Shown in pieces: positions 17,273 to 25,860 of a DNA stretch of 64,000 nucleotides. Made by a program: the position numbers and the translations under genes. The notes under the pieces were generated by a model. That model had not been told where the DNA came from, did no database searches, and saw only the letters and a list, made by a program, of their open reading frames with translations. This DNA is from Salinicola socius (lineage in GTDB: Bacteria; Pseudomonadota; Gammaproteobacteria; Pseudomonadales; Halomonadaceae). Where the stretch lies: NCBI RefSeq assembly GCF_001937195.1, contig NZ_MSDO01000017.1:124001-188000 (forward strand), in the 5' to 3' direction. Numbering within the stretch: the stretch's first letter is position 1; each line of letters opens with the position of its first letter.

Positions 17273-17827
17273 CGTGTTCTCCTTCCATCGATAATCGGTC
17301 ATTGCCAGTCACGACGCCTCGACCACCATGGCGGGACGCCTCGAAAACTTATTGCTGCTGCGCCGCTCGTATCACGCGGCTCAAGATCCACCTCATCCGC
17401 CGCACCCGAGCGACGCGCTGGCAGAGAGTTGAGCTGGGCGCTCCGTGAAACCAGATAGACTGGCGGCGCAGCGACCACCCTTTACCACCCCACGCCTATG
17501 TTGAACATATAGAAAATAAGTACAACATAGACTTTCGGAGCAAATACGCCCGTCGCGAACCGGCGTAATCTAGGTAGCGCAGTCGTCCGACACTGTCAGG
17601 ATCGATCGAGATTTCAGCGCAATGATCTTGATAAACCTCAGTAAAATAGAACGCATCCCTGCGCCGTTAAGCACTGTTTTTCGATAGCCGTTCGTGATCC
17701 AGGTGCGGCAGTTATACCAATGTCTAGCCAATACGCTTATTGCACTCAATGGTCATAAATCATAGCTTCATTGGGCGAAATGCTTGTCCATAACCACATA
17801 AAATGACTCCCGCCGAGGAAACACGCC
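17273..17827. other. Long divergent promoter region between araD1 and tctC
   Basis: 555 bases with no credible gene. The part near araD1 is GC-rich; from about 17490 onward it is clearly richer in A and T, as expected for promoters. It contains a pair of related palindromes at 17497-17529. A-rich tracts at 17636-17655 and 17750-17805 are possible promoter sequence for tctC, with CCAAT-containing repeats near 17717 and 17731. Nothing else was recognised. Confidence 0.5.
17497..17529. promoter_or_regulatory. Tandem operator candidate: two TATGTTG palindromes 20 bp apart
   Basis: TATGTTGAACATA (17497-17509) is a perfect 13-base palindrome about a central G. A related copy on the other strand, TATGTTGTACTTA (17517-17529), is centred exactly 20 bases away, two helical turns. 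The GT-N3-AC core fits FadR-type GntR regulators. It lies between the divergent araD1 and tctC genes and matches 11/13 with a site before the GntR gene at 12635. Confidence 0.55.
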
Positions 17828-18805
17828 ATGAAGACATCAATAACCCGAAGCCATCTCGCAGGATTGCTGGGATTGTCGTTGTTGTTGCCGCTGCCGGCGC
17901 TGGCCGACTATCCCGAAAAGCCGATCACGTTGATCGTGCCCTGGGCTGCCGGCGGGGGCACCGATGCGACCGCCCGAACCATCGCTGCCGCACTGGAAGA
18001 AGAGCTCGGTCAGACGGTCAACGTGGTCAATCGAACCGGCGGAAGTGGCGTGGTCGGACACACCGCCATGGCCATGGCCAAACCGGATGGCTACACGCTT
18101 GGCCTGATCACCGGCGAGATCAACATGATGCACTGGCAGGGACTGACGCAGCTCACCTACCAGGACTACACCCCCATCGCCCAGATCAACTACGACTACG
18201 CCGGCATTCAGGTGGCCGCGGACGGGCCGTTCGACTCGGTTCAATCGCTGGTCGACCAGATCAAGAGCGAGCCCGCGCGAACCTATACCGCGTCCGGTAC
18301 CGGTCAGGGCGGCGTCTGGCACCTGGCATTCGCCGGGTTCCTGCTGGACCAGGGGATGGAAGCCGATCGCGTATCGTGGATTCCCAGCCAGGGTGCGGCA
18401 CCGGCCATGACCGAGATGGCCGCGGGCAGTATCGATATCGTTCCCAGCTCGGTCCCCGAAGGGCGCTCGATGGTCGAAGCCGGCAAGGCGCGGAGTCTGG
18501 CGATCATGGCGCCGGAGCGGCTGGACAGCTTCCCGGATGTGCCGACCTTGAAAGAAGCGATCGGCAGTGACTACGCCATCGGTGAGTGGCGCGGCATCGC
18601 CGGCCCGAAAGGAATGGACCCGGCCATCGTCGACAAGCTCGAGACAGCGATCGAAACGGCCTACCAAAGCGACACCTACCAGAACTTCATGTCGAAGCAG
18701 GGGTTTGGCACCGAGTGGCGCGGTGCGGACGATTTCGGCAAGTTCATGGCCGAGCAGGATGAGCGCTTCGGCAAGATCGTCGAACAGGTAGGACTGGCCA
18801 AGTGA
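17828..18805 (+). CDS. Tripartite tricarboxylate transporter substrate-binding protein (TctC family)
   Basis: Periplasmic binding protein of 325 residues. Signal peptide of about 26 residues (core LLGLSLLLPLPALA, cleavage before DYPEKPI). Mature TctC/Bug fold with PWAAGGGTDATARTIA (phosphate/carboxylate-binding loop), NRTGGSGVVGHTAMA, and DVPTLKEA near the C-terminus. It delivers a carboxylic acid, here probably a sugar acid, to the TctAB permease encoded next. GAGGAAACACGCC before the ATG is a normal ribosome site. It is the first gene of the tctCBA-dehydrogenase-FAH operon. Confidence 0.93.
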   Translation: MKTSITRSHLAGLLGLSLLLPLPALADYPEKPITLIVPWAAGGGTDATARTIAAALEEELGQTVNVVNRTGGSGVVGHTAMAMAKPDGYTLGLITGEINMMHWQGLTQLTYQDYTPIAQINYDYAGIQVAADGPFDSVQSLVDQIKSEPARTYTASGTGQGGVWHLAFAGFLLDQGMEADRVSWIPSQGAAPAMTEMAAGSIDIVPSSVPEGRSMVEAGKARSLAIMAPERLDSFPDVPTLKEAIGSDYAIGEWRGIAGPKGMDPAIVDKLETAIETAYQSDTYQNFMSKQGFGTEWRGADDFGKFMAEQDERFGKIVEQVGLAK

Positions 18806-18833
18806 TTCAACGACCCGACCGGGAGATGAATTC

Positions 18834-19313
18834 ATGAGAGATTTCCTGCTCGGACTGGCGTTTCTGATCGGCGGCGGTGTGGTCATCGCCGTCGCCCAGA
18901 CCTACCCGACCATGCCCTCGCTGCAGTTCGGGCCGTCACTGTTCCCTTCGCTGATCGGCGGGGGAATGGTGATCGGTGGCCTGGTACTGGCGCTGACCCG
19001 GGTGGGTCAGCTCAGAAGCGCGCTCGCCGGTCCCCGCTCCCAAGCGGCAAGCTACGACTATCGCGGTCTGCTGATCTCGCTGCTGCCCTGCGCGCTGATC
19101 GTGTTCTACATCCTGACCAGCGAGTTTCTGGGCGCATTGCCGTGTATGGCATTGGGCATGCTGATCCTGATGCTGATCCGTGGCGCCAAGCCTTGGCTGG
19201 CCGTGATGGTTTCGATCATCGTTGCTGCGGCGATCTATCTGCTGTTTTCACGCTATCTGCTGATCCCGCTGCCGGAAGGCATTCTGCCTCCTCAAAATCT
19301 CTTAGCCTGGTGA
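18834..19313 (+). CDS. Tripartite tricarboxylate transporter small membrane subunit (TctB family)
   Basis: Small membrane subunit of 159 residues with four hydrophobic segments (about 5-22, 38-58, 75-95 and 108-150 with a bend). The overall pattern, and its place between tctC and tctA, is that of TctB. Sequence conservation in this family is low, so position carries weight. GGGAG precedes the ATG by 8 bases, and the large subunit gene starts 6 bases after the stop. Confidence 0.88.
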   Translation: MRDFLLGLAFLIGGGVVIAVAQTYPTMPSLQFGPSLFPSLIGGGMVIGGLVLALTRVGQLRSALAGPRSQAASYDYRGLLISLLPCALIVFYILTSEFLGALPCMALGMLILMLIRGAKPWLAVMVSIIVAAAIYLLFSRYLLIPLPEGILPPQNLLAW

Positions 19314-19319
19314 CTGCCC

Positions 19320-20837
19320 ATGGACGCTTTTCTGCAAGGCCTGGCAATGGTGTTCAACGTGCAGACGATGCTGGTCATCGTTGCGGCATCGGTGTTCGGG
19401 CTCTTCGTCGGTGCCATACCCGGCCTGACCGCCACCATGGCAGTGGCGCTTCTGGTGCCGATCACGTTCTACATGGACGCAACCCCAGCCATTGCCGCGA
19501 TCGTGGCCACCTCGGCGATGGCGATCTTCGCCGGTGACATACCCGGTACCTACCTCAACATTCCGGGCACGCCGGCCTCGGCGGCCTATGTCGGGGAATC
19601 CTATCGGCTCGCCCAGAAGGGTCGGGCTCGCGAGACCCTTGGCACCAACCTGCTGTGCTCGGTCTTCGGGGGGCTGTTCGGCACGCTGGTGCTGGTATTC
19701 GTGTCACCCTCGCTGGCCGAGATGGCGCTCAACTTCAGCTCTTTCGAATACTTCTGGCTCGCCCTGCTGGGCCTGAGCAGCTCGATCTTCATCGCCATCG
19801 GATCCCGGGTGAAAGCCTTCCTGTCATTGACGGTGGGTCTGCTGCTGTCGACCGTCGGGCTGGACATGATGAGCGGCGCGCCACGCTTCACTTTCGGCGT
19901 TCCCGATCTGATGGCCGGGGTCAATTTCATCCCGGTGATGATCGGCATGTTCGCGCTCAACGAAATCATGATGTTCTATGGCTCTCGCGCCGAAGCACGT
20001 CAGGTCCCGATAGCCTCGACGGACAGCGTGTTCCGCAAGGCGCCGGGGCATCTCAAGACCTACTGGCGCAACATGCTCCGAGGCAGCTCGCTCGGCACCC
20101 TGATCGGCGCGCTTCCCGGTGCCGGCGCGGACATCGCCGCCTGGATCGCCTATGCCCTCGGCAAGAGCCGCTCCAAGGAGAAGGAAAAATATGGCACCGG
20201 CCATATCGAGGGTATCGTCGACGCCAGCTCTGCCAACAATTCAGGCATCAGCGGCGCCTGGGTCCCGGCCCTGGTATTCGGCATTCCCGGCGACACCATC
20301 ACCGCCATCGTGATCGGCGTGCTCTACATGAAAGGCATGAATCCGGGACCGACGATATTCATGAACGGTGGCGGTCAGGTCTACGCCCTGTTCACCGTGT
20401 TCTTCGTCGCCAACCTGATCATGCTGCCCATCGGCTACCTCGCCATTCGCGCCTCGAAGGTGTTCATTCTGACCCCGCGCAAGATGCTGATGCCGGTGAT
20501 CCTGAGCTTCTGCATCGTCGGCGCCTTCGCCATCAACAACTCGATTACCGATATCTGGATCATGCTGGTCATCGGGATGGTGGCGTTCGTGCTCGCTCGC
20601 AACGACTTCCCGATGGCGCCCGCGATCCTCGGGCTGGTACTCGGCAGCACGCTGGAGAATAGCTTCATGAGCTCGATGCTGAAGTCCAACGGCGATCTGC
20701 TGGCCTTCTTCGAACGCCCGATCAGCGCCGGACTGGGCGCACTGGTCATCCTGATCTGGCTGCTGCCTTCACTGATCCGTCTGTTCCGTCGCAGGCGCAG
20801 CGCGCCACAACCCAGTCACAAGCCGAGGTCCTCATGA
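19320..20837 (+). CDS. Tripartite tricarboxylate transporter large permease (TctA family)
   Basis: Large 505-residue membrane permease with about 12 helices. TctA signatures are FGLFVGAIPGLTATMAVALLVPITF near the N-terminus and IGALPGAGADIAAWIAYALGKSRS in the middle, followed by NNSGISGAWVPALVFGIPGD. It imports a carboxylate with the binding protein from 17828. The end overlaps the next gene by ATGA, indicating translational coupling to the dehydrogenase and so a shared substrate path. Confidence 0.94.
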   Translation: MDAFLQGLAMVFNVQTMLVIVAASVFGLFVGAIPGLTATMAVALLVPITFYMDATPAIAAIVATSAMAIFAGDIPGTYLNIPGTPASAAYVGESYRLAQKGRARETLGTNLLCSVFGGLFGTLVLVFVSPSLAEMALNFSSFEYFWLALLGLSSSIFIAIGSRVKAFLSLTVGLLLSTVGLDMMSGAPRFTFGVPDLMAGVNFIPVMIGMFALNEIMMFYGSRAEARQVPIASTDSVFRKAPGHLKTYWRNMLRGSSLGTLIGALPGAGADIAAWIAYALGKSRSKEKEKYGTGHIEGIVDASSANNSGISGAWVPALVFGIPGDTITAIVIGVLYMKGMNPGPTIFMNGGGQVYALFTVFFVANLIMLPIGYLAIRASKVFILTPRKMLMPVILSFCIVGAFAINNSITDIWIMLVIGMVAFVLARNDFPMAPAILGLVLGSTLENSFMSSMLKSNGDLLAFFERPISAGLGALVILIWLLPSLIRLFRRRRSAPQPSHKPRSS

Positions 20838-21889
20838 CCCGATACGATGCCGCCAGTCTGCGTTCGACGCTGACCACGCTGTTTGCAGAAAACGGGGCAA
20901 GTCCGGAGGTGGCCGAAACCACCGCCCGCATTCTGGTCGAAGGAGATCTCCTCGGCCATCACACCCACGGGGTGAAACTGGCCAACGGCTATCTCAAGGA
21001 TCTCAAGGCCGGCCATGCCTGCGGCGACCACGAGCGACTCGAGATCCATCAAAACAGCCCTGTCGCGGCACTGTTCGACGGCCACTACCTGCTAGGCCCT
21101 TATCTGGTCCAGCGCGCCCTGGACCACAGTCGCGAGGCGGCAGGCGCGTTCGGCATCGGGATGGTCAGCCTCAAGCGCTCGCATCACATCGCTTGCCTGG
21201 CCGCGTATCTGCAACCGCTGGTCGAGGCCAATCTGATTCCGCTGATTCTGACCTCGGACCCCGCGGTCGCTTCGGTCGCGCCGTTCGGGGGCCTGGATCG
21301 TGTCTACACGCCAAATCCCCTGGCGATCGGCATTCCGGGTCGAGAGCAGCCGCTGCTGATCGATGTCAGCATGTCGACCATTACCAACGGCACCGTCGGC
21401 AAGACCCGCACCGCTGGCGAAAAGCTGGATCACCCGGCGAGGCTTACCGGCCACGGCGAAGTCAGCGATGACCCGGAGGACTATTTTGCCGAACCCCCGG
21501 GCAGCATTCTGCCGCTGGGAGAGTTGGCCTTCGGTCACAAGGGCTTCGCCCTGGGGTTGATGGTCGAAGCCCTGACCTCCGCTCTTTCGGGCTTTGGCCG
21601 CAAGGATTCCCCCGAGGGCTGGGGCGCTTCGGTCATGGTCATGGTGATCGATCCGGCCCGTTTCGGTGGCACGGAATCCTTCCTCGACGAAACGGACCAC
21701 GTGGCCAAACGCTGCCTCTCCAGCCGGCCGCGCGACCCCGAAAAGCCGGTTCGGTTGCCCGGCCAATCCGGCTTGGCCCGGCGACGAGACTATCTCGAGA
21801 ACGGCATCCCACTGCCGACGGATGTGGTCGATGCCATGCGCGAAGCCGTGGCAGACTCATCCTTGGCAGGAACGACCCCGTTCGGTTGA
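20834..21889 (+). CDS. Ldh2/malate-lactate dehydrogenase-family oxidoreductase
   Basis: NAD(P)-dependent oxidoreductase of the Ldh2 (YlbC/MdhII) family, 351 residues. Landmarks are GDLLGHHTHGVKLANGYL near 38-55, SHHIACLAAYLQPLVEANLI with the conserved histidine near 117, PNPLAIGIPG and the C-terminal GIPLPTDVVDAMREA. Family members reduce or oxidise 2-keto/2-hydroxy acids, ureidoglycolate or 2,3-diketogulonate. In this operon (after tctA, before an FAH-family enzyme) it most likely handles a sugar-acid intermediate. The ATG overlaps the tctA stop. Confidence 0.86.
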   Translation: MTRYDAASLRSTLTTLFAENGASPEVAETTARILVEGDLLGHHTHGVKLANGYLKDLKAGHACGDHERLEIHQNSPVAALFDGHYLLGPYLVQRALDHSREAAGAFGIGMVSLKRSHHIACLAAYLQPLVEANLIPLILTSDPAVASVAPFGGLDRVYTPNPLAIGIPGREQPLLIDVSMSTITNGTVGKTRTAGEKLDHPARLTGHGEVSDDPEDYFAEPPGSILPLGELAFGHKGFALGLMVEALTSALSGFGRKDSPEGWGASVMVMVIDPARFGGTESFLDETDHVAKRCLSSRPRDPEKPVRLPGQSGLARRRDYLENGIPLPTDVVDAMREAVADSSLAGTTPFG

Positions 21890-21936
21890 ATACACAGCCT
21901 CAAAACCTTCTATTTCCCCGAGGAGTTCGCTTTTCC

Positions 21937-23106
21937 ATGGCCCCAACCTACCAAGATCACTGTCTCCCCGACGATGCCGAGCGCGCACTGCTGGCCGGCA
22001 GGGCATGGCTCGCTGACAATGCGGGTCGCGAAGGCCCGGCGCTGGTAGCGCTGCGCGGAGAGGTACTGGTCGATCTGTCGGCCCATGTCTCGACCATGGC
22101 CGACCTGCTGGAGCGCGACGATGCCGCCTGGGTCGTTCGCGAAGCGCCAGCCGATGCCATCGGCACGCTGACCGAAGTGCTCGCCAATAGCCATGCGGAT
22201 ACACCGCAGGCGCCCTATCTGCTGGCCCCCTGCGACGTACAGGCGATCAAGGCGTGCGGCGTGACCTTTGCGGTCAGCCTGCTGGAGCGAGTCATCGAGG
22301 AGCAGGCCGGCGGGGATCTCAAGCGCGCCGCGGAGCTGCGCCAGGAGATCCAGTCGTTGATTGGCGGCGATCTGTCACGGATCAAGCCGGGTTCGAACGA
22401 GGCGATGGCACTCAAGACAGAACTGCAGGCGCGCGGCGGCTGGTCGCAGTACATGGAAGTGGGGATCGGTCCCGACGCCGAGGTGTTCTCCAAGGCGCAG
22501 CCGCTGTCGGCCGTCGGTCACGGCGCACGTGTCGGATTGCACCCTGCCTCGGAGTGGAACAATCCGGAACCGGAGATCGTGCTGGCGGTGGATGCCGAGG
22601 GGCGTGTGCGGGGCGCAACGCTCGGCAACGACGTCAATCTGCGCGACGTCGAGGGCCGCAGCGCGCTGCTGCTAGGCAAGGCCAAGGACAACAACGCTTC
22701 CTGCTCGATCGGTCCGTTCATACGCCTGTTCGACGACCATTTCGGTATCGACGACGTGCGCAATGCCCAGGTATCGCTACGCATCGAAGGGAACGATGAC
22801 GACTTCGTGCTGGAAGGACGGAGCGACATGCGCGAGATCAGTCGCGACCCGCTGGATCTGGTGGCGCAGACCTACGGCGCCCATCACCAGTATCCCGACG
22901 GTTTCATGCTGTTTCTCGGCACCATGTTCTCGCCGATTCAGGATCGTGACGGCGAAGGCCAAGGCTTCACTCACCATATCGGTGACCGGGTCACCATCTC
23001 GACACCCAAGCTGGGTGCGCTGAGCAATGTCGTCGACCGCAGCGACCGGCTGCCGCCGTGGACCTTCGGTATTCGCGCGTTGATGGCCCACCTCAACTCG
23101 CGTTGA
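21937..23106 (+). CDS. Fumarylacetoacetate hydrolase-family protein, 2-keto-3-deoxy-pentonate dehydratase-like
   Basis: 389-residue FAH-superfamily enzyme of the long branch that includes 2-dehydro-3-deoxy-D-arabinonate dehydratase. Seen are CGVTFAVSLLERVIEEQ, YMEVGIGPDAEVFSKAQPLSAVG, EWNNPEPEIVLAV (metal-binding acid residues), GNDVNLRDVEGRSALLLGKA and FLGTMFSP. The ATG at 21937, 11 bases after AGGAG, gives the usual family length of about 390; an in-frame TTG at 21886 inside the preceding gene's end is rejected. It is the last gene of the tct operon and probably converts the keto-deoxy acid made by the IlvD-type enzyme across the divergent promoter to a 2-keto acid. Confidence 0.85.
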   Translation: MAPTYQDHCLPDDAERALLAGRAWLADNAGREGPALVALRGEVLVDLSAHVSTMADLLERDDAAWVVREAPADAIGTLTEVLANSHADTPQAPYLLAPCDVQAIKACGVTFAVSLLERVIEEQAGGDLKRAAELRQEIQSLIGGDLSRIKPGSNEAMALKTELQARGGWSQYMEVGIGPDAEVFSKAQPLSAVGHGARVGLHPASEWNNPEPEIVLAVDAEGRVRGATLGNDVNLRDVEGRSALLLGKAKDNNASCSIGPFIRLFDDHFGIDDVRNAQVSLRIEGNDDDFVLEGRSDMREISRDPLDLVAQTYGAHHQYPDGFMLFLGTMFSPIQDRDGEGQGFTHHIGDRVTISTPKLGALSNVVDRSDRLPPWTFGIRALMAHLNSR

Positions 23107-23191
23107 GATCGGTCCACGACGACGTTCGAACCCACCGGTCATCCGTTGCCGTCGTCAGCCCGTCAAGGGCCGCTGGCGACGGTAGTCGCGC

Positions 23192-24130
23192 TCAGAGAGC
23201 ATCGCGCATCAGCAAGGTATCGATGAACTCGGCGACCACGTCGGAAATCTCCTCGCCCTTGCGCGTCAATACGCCGTAATAGCCCAGCGGCTCGCCGATC
23301 ACCAGCGGCAACGCCGTGAACTGGCCGGCAGACACGGCCGTCTTGAGTATCGACGTCGGCAGCAAGGCGATGGCATCCGATGCGCTGACCAACTGCAGTG
23401 TGGTCTGTGTCGATGTCGTCTCCACCACATTGCGCGGCGTCGAGACACCTGCCTCCGCCAATGCCACCTCGAACAGCCCTCGCATCGGGCTGCTCATGGG
23501 GTGCAGCACCCAGGGCCAGCGCACGACCTCGCCAAGGCTGGGTGGACGCTCGCAGAGCGGATGGCCCGCTCTCACCACGATCGAGACCGGCTCCGCCTGC
23601 AGCGGAAGGAAGTCGAACAGATGGTGCTGAGCATGCTCGGTGACACGACCGATCATCACATCCAGACGCTTGTACTCCAGTTCGGCCAGCAACCGGTCGC
23701 TGGAGTTCTCGAACAGAGTGACCGCCAACTGCGGGCGCCGTGACTTGATCGTATTGATCGCCTTGGGCAACAGCAGCGGCGCGGCGCCCGGCACCGAGCC
23801 GATGACCAGCTTGCCGTATCCGCCCTCGCGCAGCGATACAAGGTCATCGATCAGTCGGTCGGTGTCATTGAGGATACTGCGGGCATAGCGCACCAGGAGA
23901 CGGCCGGCATCGGTGATCTCCATCGTCCGGGGCTGTCGGTAGAACAGCGTCATGCCGAAGAACGTCTCGATATCCTTGAGCATCTTGCTCGCCGCCGGCT
24001 GACTCATGTTCATGTGACGCGCCGTGGCATGGAGATTGCGACTGTCGTCCAACGTGACAAGTAGCGCAAGGTGCTTGATACGCAACCAGCCCTTGACGTG
24101 AATACGACTATCGTCGGACATCGTGGTCAT
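23192..24130 (-). CDS. LysR-family transcriptional regulator
   Basis: 312 residues: LysR winged-helix domain at about 15-75 (ARHMNMSQPAASKMLKDIETFFGMTLFYR) and a periplasmic-binding-type effector domain at 100-300. It is divergent from the L-fuconate dehydratase gene and convergent with the tct operon. The family typically activates a divergent target using a small acid as inducer, so regulation of the fucD operon is expected. A T-N11-A palindrome, ATAAC-N5-GTTAT, lies 26-40 bases upstream of its start. Confidence 0.9.
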   Translation of the reverse strand: MTTMSDDSRIHVKGWLRIKHLALLVTLDDSRNLHATARHMNMSQPAASKMLKDIETFFGMTLFYRQPRTMEITDAGRLLVRYARSILNDTDRLIDDLVSLREGGYGKLVIGSVPGAAPLLLPKAINTIKSRRPQLAVTLFENSSDRLLAELEYKRLDVMIGRVTEHAQHHLFDFLPLQAEPVSIVVRAGHPLCERPPSLGEVVRWPWVLHPMSSPMRGLFEVALAEAGVSTPRNVVETTSTQTTLQLVSASDAIALLPTSILKTAVSAGQFTALPLVIGEPLGYYGVLTRKGEEISDVVAEFIDTLLMRDAL

Positions 24131-24155
24131 CCGAATAAGCCTTTGGTCTATAACA

Positions 24156-24170
24156 ATAACCCCCGGTTAT
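24156..24170. promoter_or_regulatory. LysR-type T-N11-A box, ATAAC-N5-GTTAT
   Basis: Perfect interrupted palindrome ATAAC CCCCG GTTAT with the T-N11-A spacing of LysR-family recognition sites. It sits in the 262-base divergent region between the LysR gene and fucD, close to the regulator's own start, where an autoregulatory site is usually found. The rest of the region is A/T-rich (24180-24300) and holds the fucD promoter; no other site was recognised. Confidence 0.5.
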
Positions 24171-24392
24171 CGGGGTAACATAAAAAAAGATTAGCCACCG
24201 GACTATACCGCCAATTACGCTATCGAAACATCGAAAAAGAGGCGCCGATGACTAACGATAAATCGACGTATCGACGCTAGAAAACCAGAAAGTCATTCAT
24301 AAATAGGAGGCGTAATTTCATTACCACGGTATCCAACACGCCCTCCTGCTTTTCAACGATTCAATAGCGATTTTTCAAGGAATTATCTCAAC

Positions 24393-25691
24393 ATGCCCAA
24401 GATCCAGCGGGTCGAGGTTCAAGACATCCGTTTTCCGACTTCTCGCGAGCTGGATGGCTCGGACGCCATGAACGCGGCACCGGACTATTCGGCCACCTAC
24501 GTCATCCTGCATACCGATGCCGACGATGGCCTCACCGGCCACGGTCTGACTTTCACCATCGGCCGCGGCAACGAGGTCTGCGTGGCCGCTGTCGAATCGC
24601 TGGCCTCTCGCCTGGAAGGACGATCGCTTTCGGATATCACGGCCGACATGGGCGCCTACTGGCGCGAGCTGACCAGCGGCGATAGCCAACTGCGCTGGCT
24701 GGGGCCGGAAAAAGGTGTCATCCATCTGGCCAGCGCCGCGATGATCAATGCCATCTGGGATCTGTGGGCCAAACGCGAAGGCAAGCCGGTCTGGAAGCTT
24801 CTGGCCGACATGACGCCTGAAGCGCTGGTCCGCTGCCTCGATTTCCGCTTCGTCACCGATGCGTTGACGCCGGAAGAGGCAATCGGCCTGCTCAAGCGCC
24901 GTGAAGCGGGCAAGGCCGAACGCGAGGCCGCCATGCGCGAGCATGGCTACCCCGCCTACACCACATCCGCCGGCTGGCTGGGTTATTCCGAGGACAAGAT
25001 GCGCGCGCTCTGTCGCGAGGCCATCGCCGACGGCTGGGAGCACTTCAAGCAGAAGGTCGGTGGCGACATCGAGGAAGATCGGCGACGTGCCCGCATTCTG
25101 CGCGAGGAGATCGGCGAGGAACGCCTGCTGATGATGGATGCCAACCAGATGTGGGATGTCGACGAGGCGATCGTCAACATGCGAAGGCTGGCCGAGTTCC
25201 GCCCCCACTGGATCGAGGAGCCGACCAGCCCCGACGACGTGCTGGGTCATGCCGAGATTCGTCATCGCCTGGCACCGATCGGTGTCGCGACCGGCGAACA
25301 CTGCCATAACCGGGTGATGTTCAAGCAGCTGTTTCAGGCCGATGCGATCGACTTCTGCCAGCTCGATGCCGCTCGCCTGGGCGGGCTCAACGAGGTGATC
25401 GTGGTACTGCTCCTCGCTGCCAAATACGACATTCCGGTTTGCCCGCACGGCGGGGGCGTGGGTCTGTGCGAATACACCCAGCATATCTCGATGTTCGATT
25501 ACATCGCGGTGTCCGGCTCGCTGGAAGGCCGACTGCTCGAATACGTCGACCATCTTCACGAGCATTTCGTCGATCCGGTACAGATGCGTCGGGGACATTA
25601 TCTCGTACCGGAAGCGCCCGGCTACAGCGTCACCATGAAGGCGGACTCGCTGAGCGCACACCAGTTTCCCGGCGGCAGTGCCTGGCAATAG
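24393..25691 (+). CDS. fucD: L-fuconate dehydratase (enolase superfamily)
   Basis: Mandelate racemase-type member of the enolase superfamily, 432 residues, which dehydrates L-fuconate to 2-keto-3-deoxy-L-fuconate. Characteristic start VQDIRFPTSRELDGSDAMNAAPDYSA; general-base motif Lys219-Gln-Lys221; magnesium ligands Asp249 (MDANQMWD), Glu275 or Glu276 (WIEEP) and Glu302 (ATGEHCHN); catalytic His352 in CPHGGG. All key residues of characterised fuconate dehydratases are present. The likely next enzymes (4-dehydrogenase and hydrolase) are at 3921 and 4738. Members of this group also act on L-galactonate and some other acids, so that possibility stays open. Confidence 0.92.
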   Translation: MPKIQRVEVQDIRFPTSRELDGSDAMNAAPDYSATYVILHTDADDGLTGHGLTFTIGRGNEVCVAAVESLASRLEGRSLSDITADMGAYWRELTSGDSQLRWLGPEKGVIHLASAAMINAIWDLWAKREGKPVWKLLADMTPEALVRCLDFRFVTDALTPEEAIGLLKRREAGKAEREAAMREHGYPAYTTSAGWLGYSEDKMRALCREAIADGWEHFKQKVGGDIEEDRRRARILREEIGEERLLMMDANQMWDVDEAIVNMRRLAEFRPHWIEEPTSPDDVLGHAEIRHRLAPIGVATGEHCHNRVMFKQLFQADAIDFCQLDAARLGGLNEVIVVLLLAAKYDIPVCPHGGGVGLCEYTQHISMFDYIAVSGSLEGRLLEYVDHLHEHFVDPVQMRRGHYLVPEAPGYSVTMKADSLSAHQFPGGSAWQ

Positions 25692-25860
25692 TGGTTCAGG
25701 AACCGCTGACACGGGCACCTGAAGATCAACCCATGGCGTCGCTCATGCCGCCACCCCGAGCATTCGGGCACCGCCGACACCCGGCGGCGCCGTTTCGCAG
25801 GCCACACAGGCTTTTCACGCCATTCACGCTATTCACTTCACTAACGTTCTGGAGTTGAAA

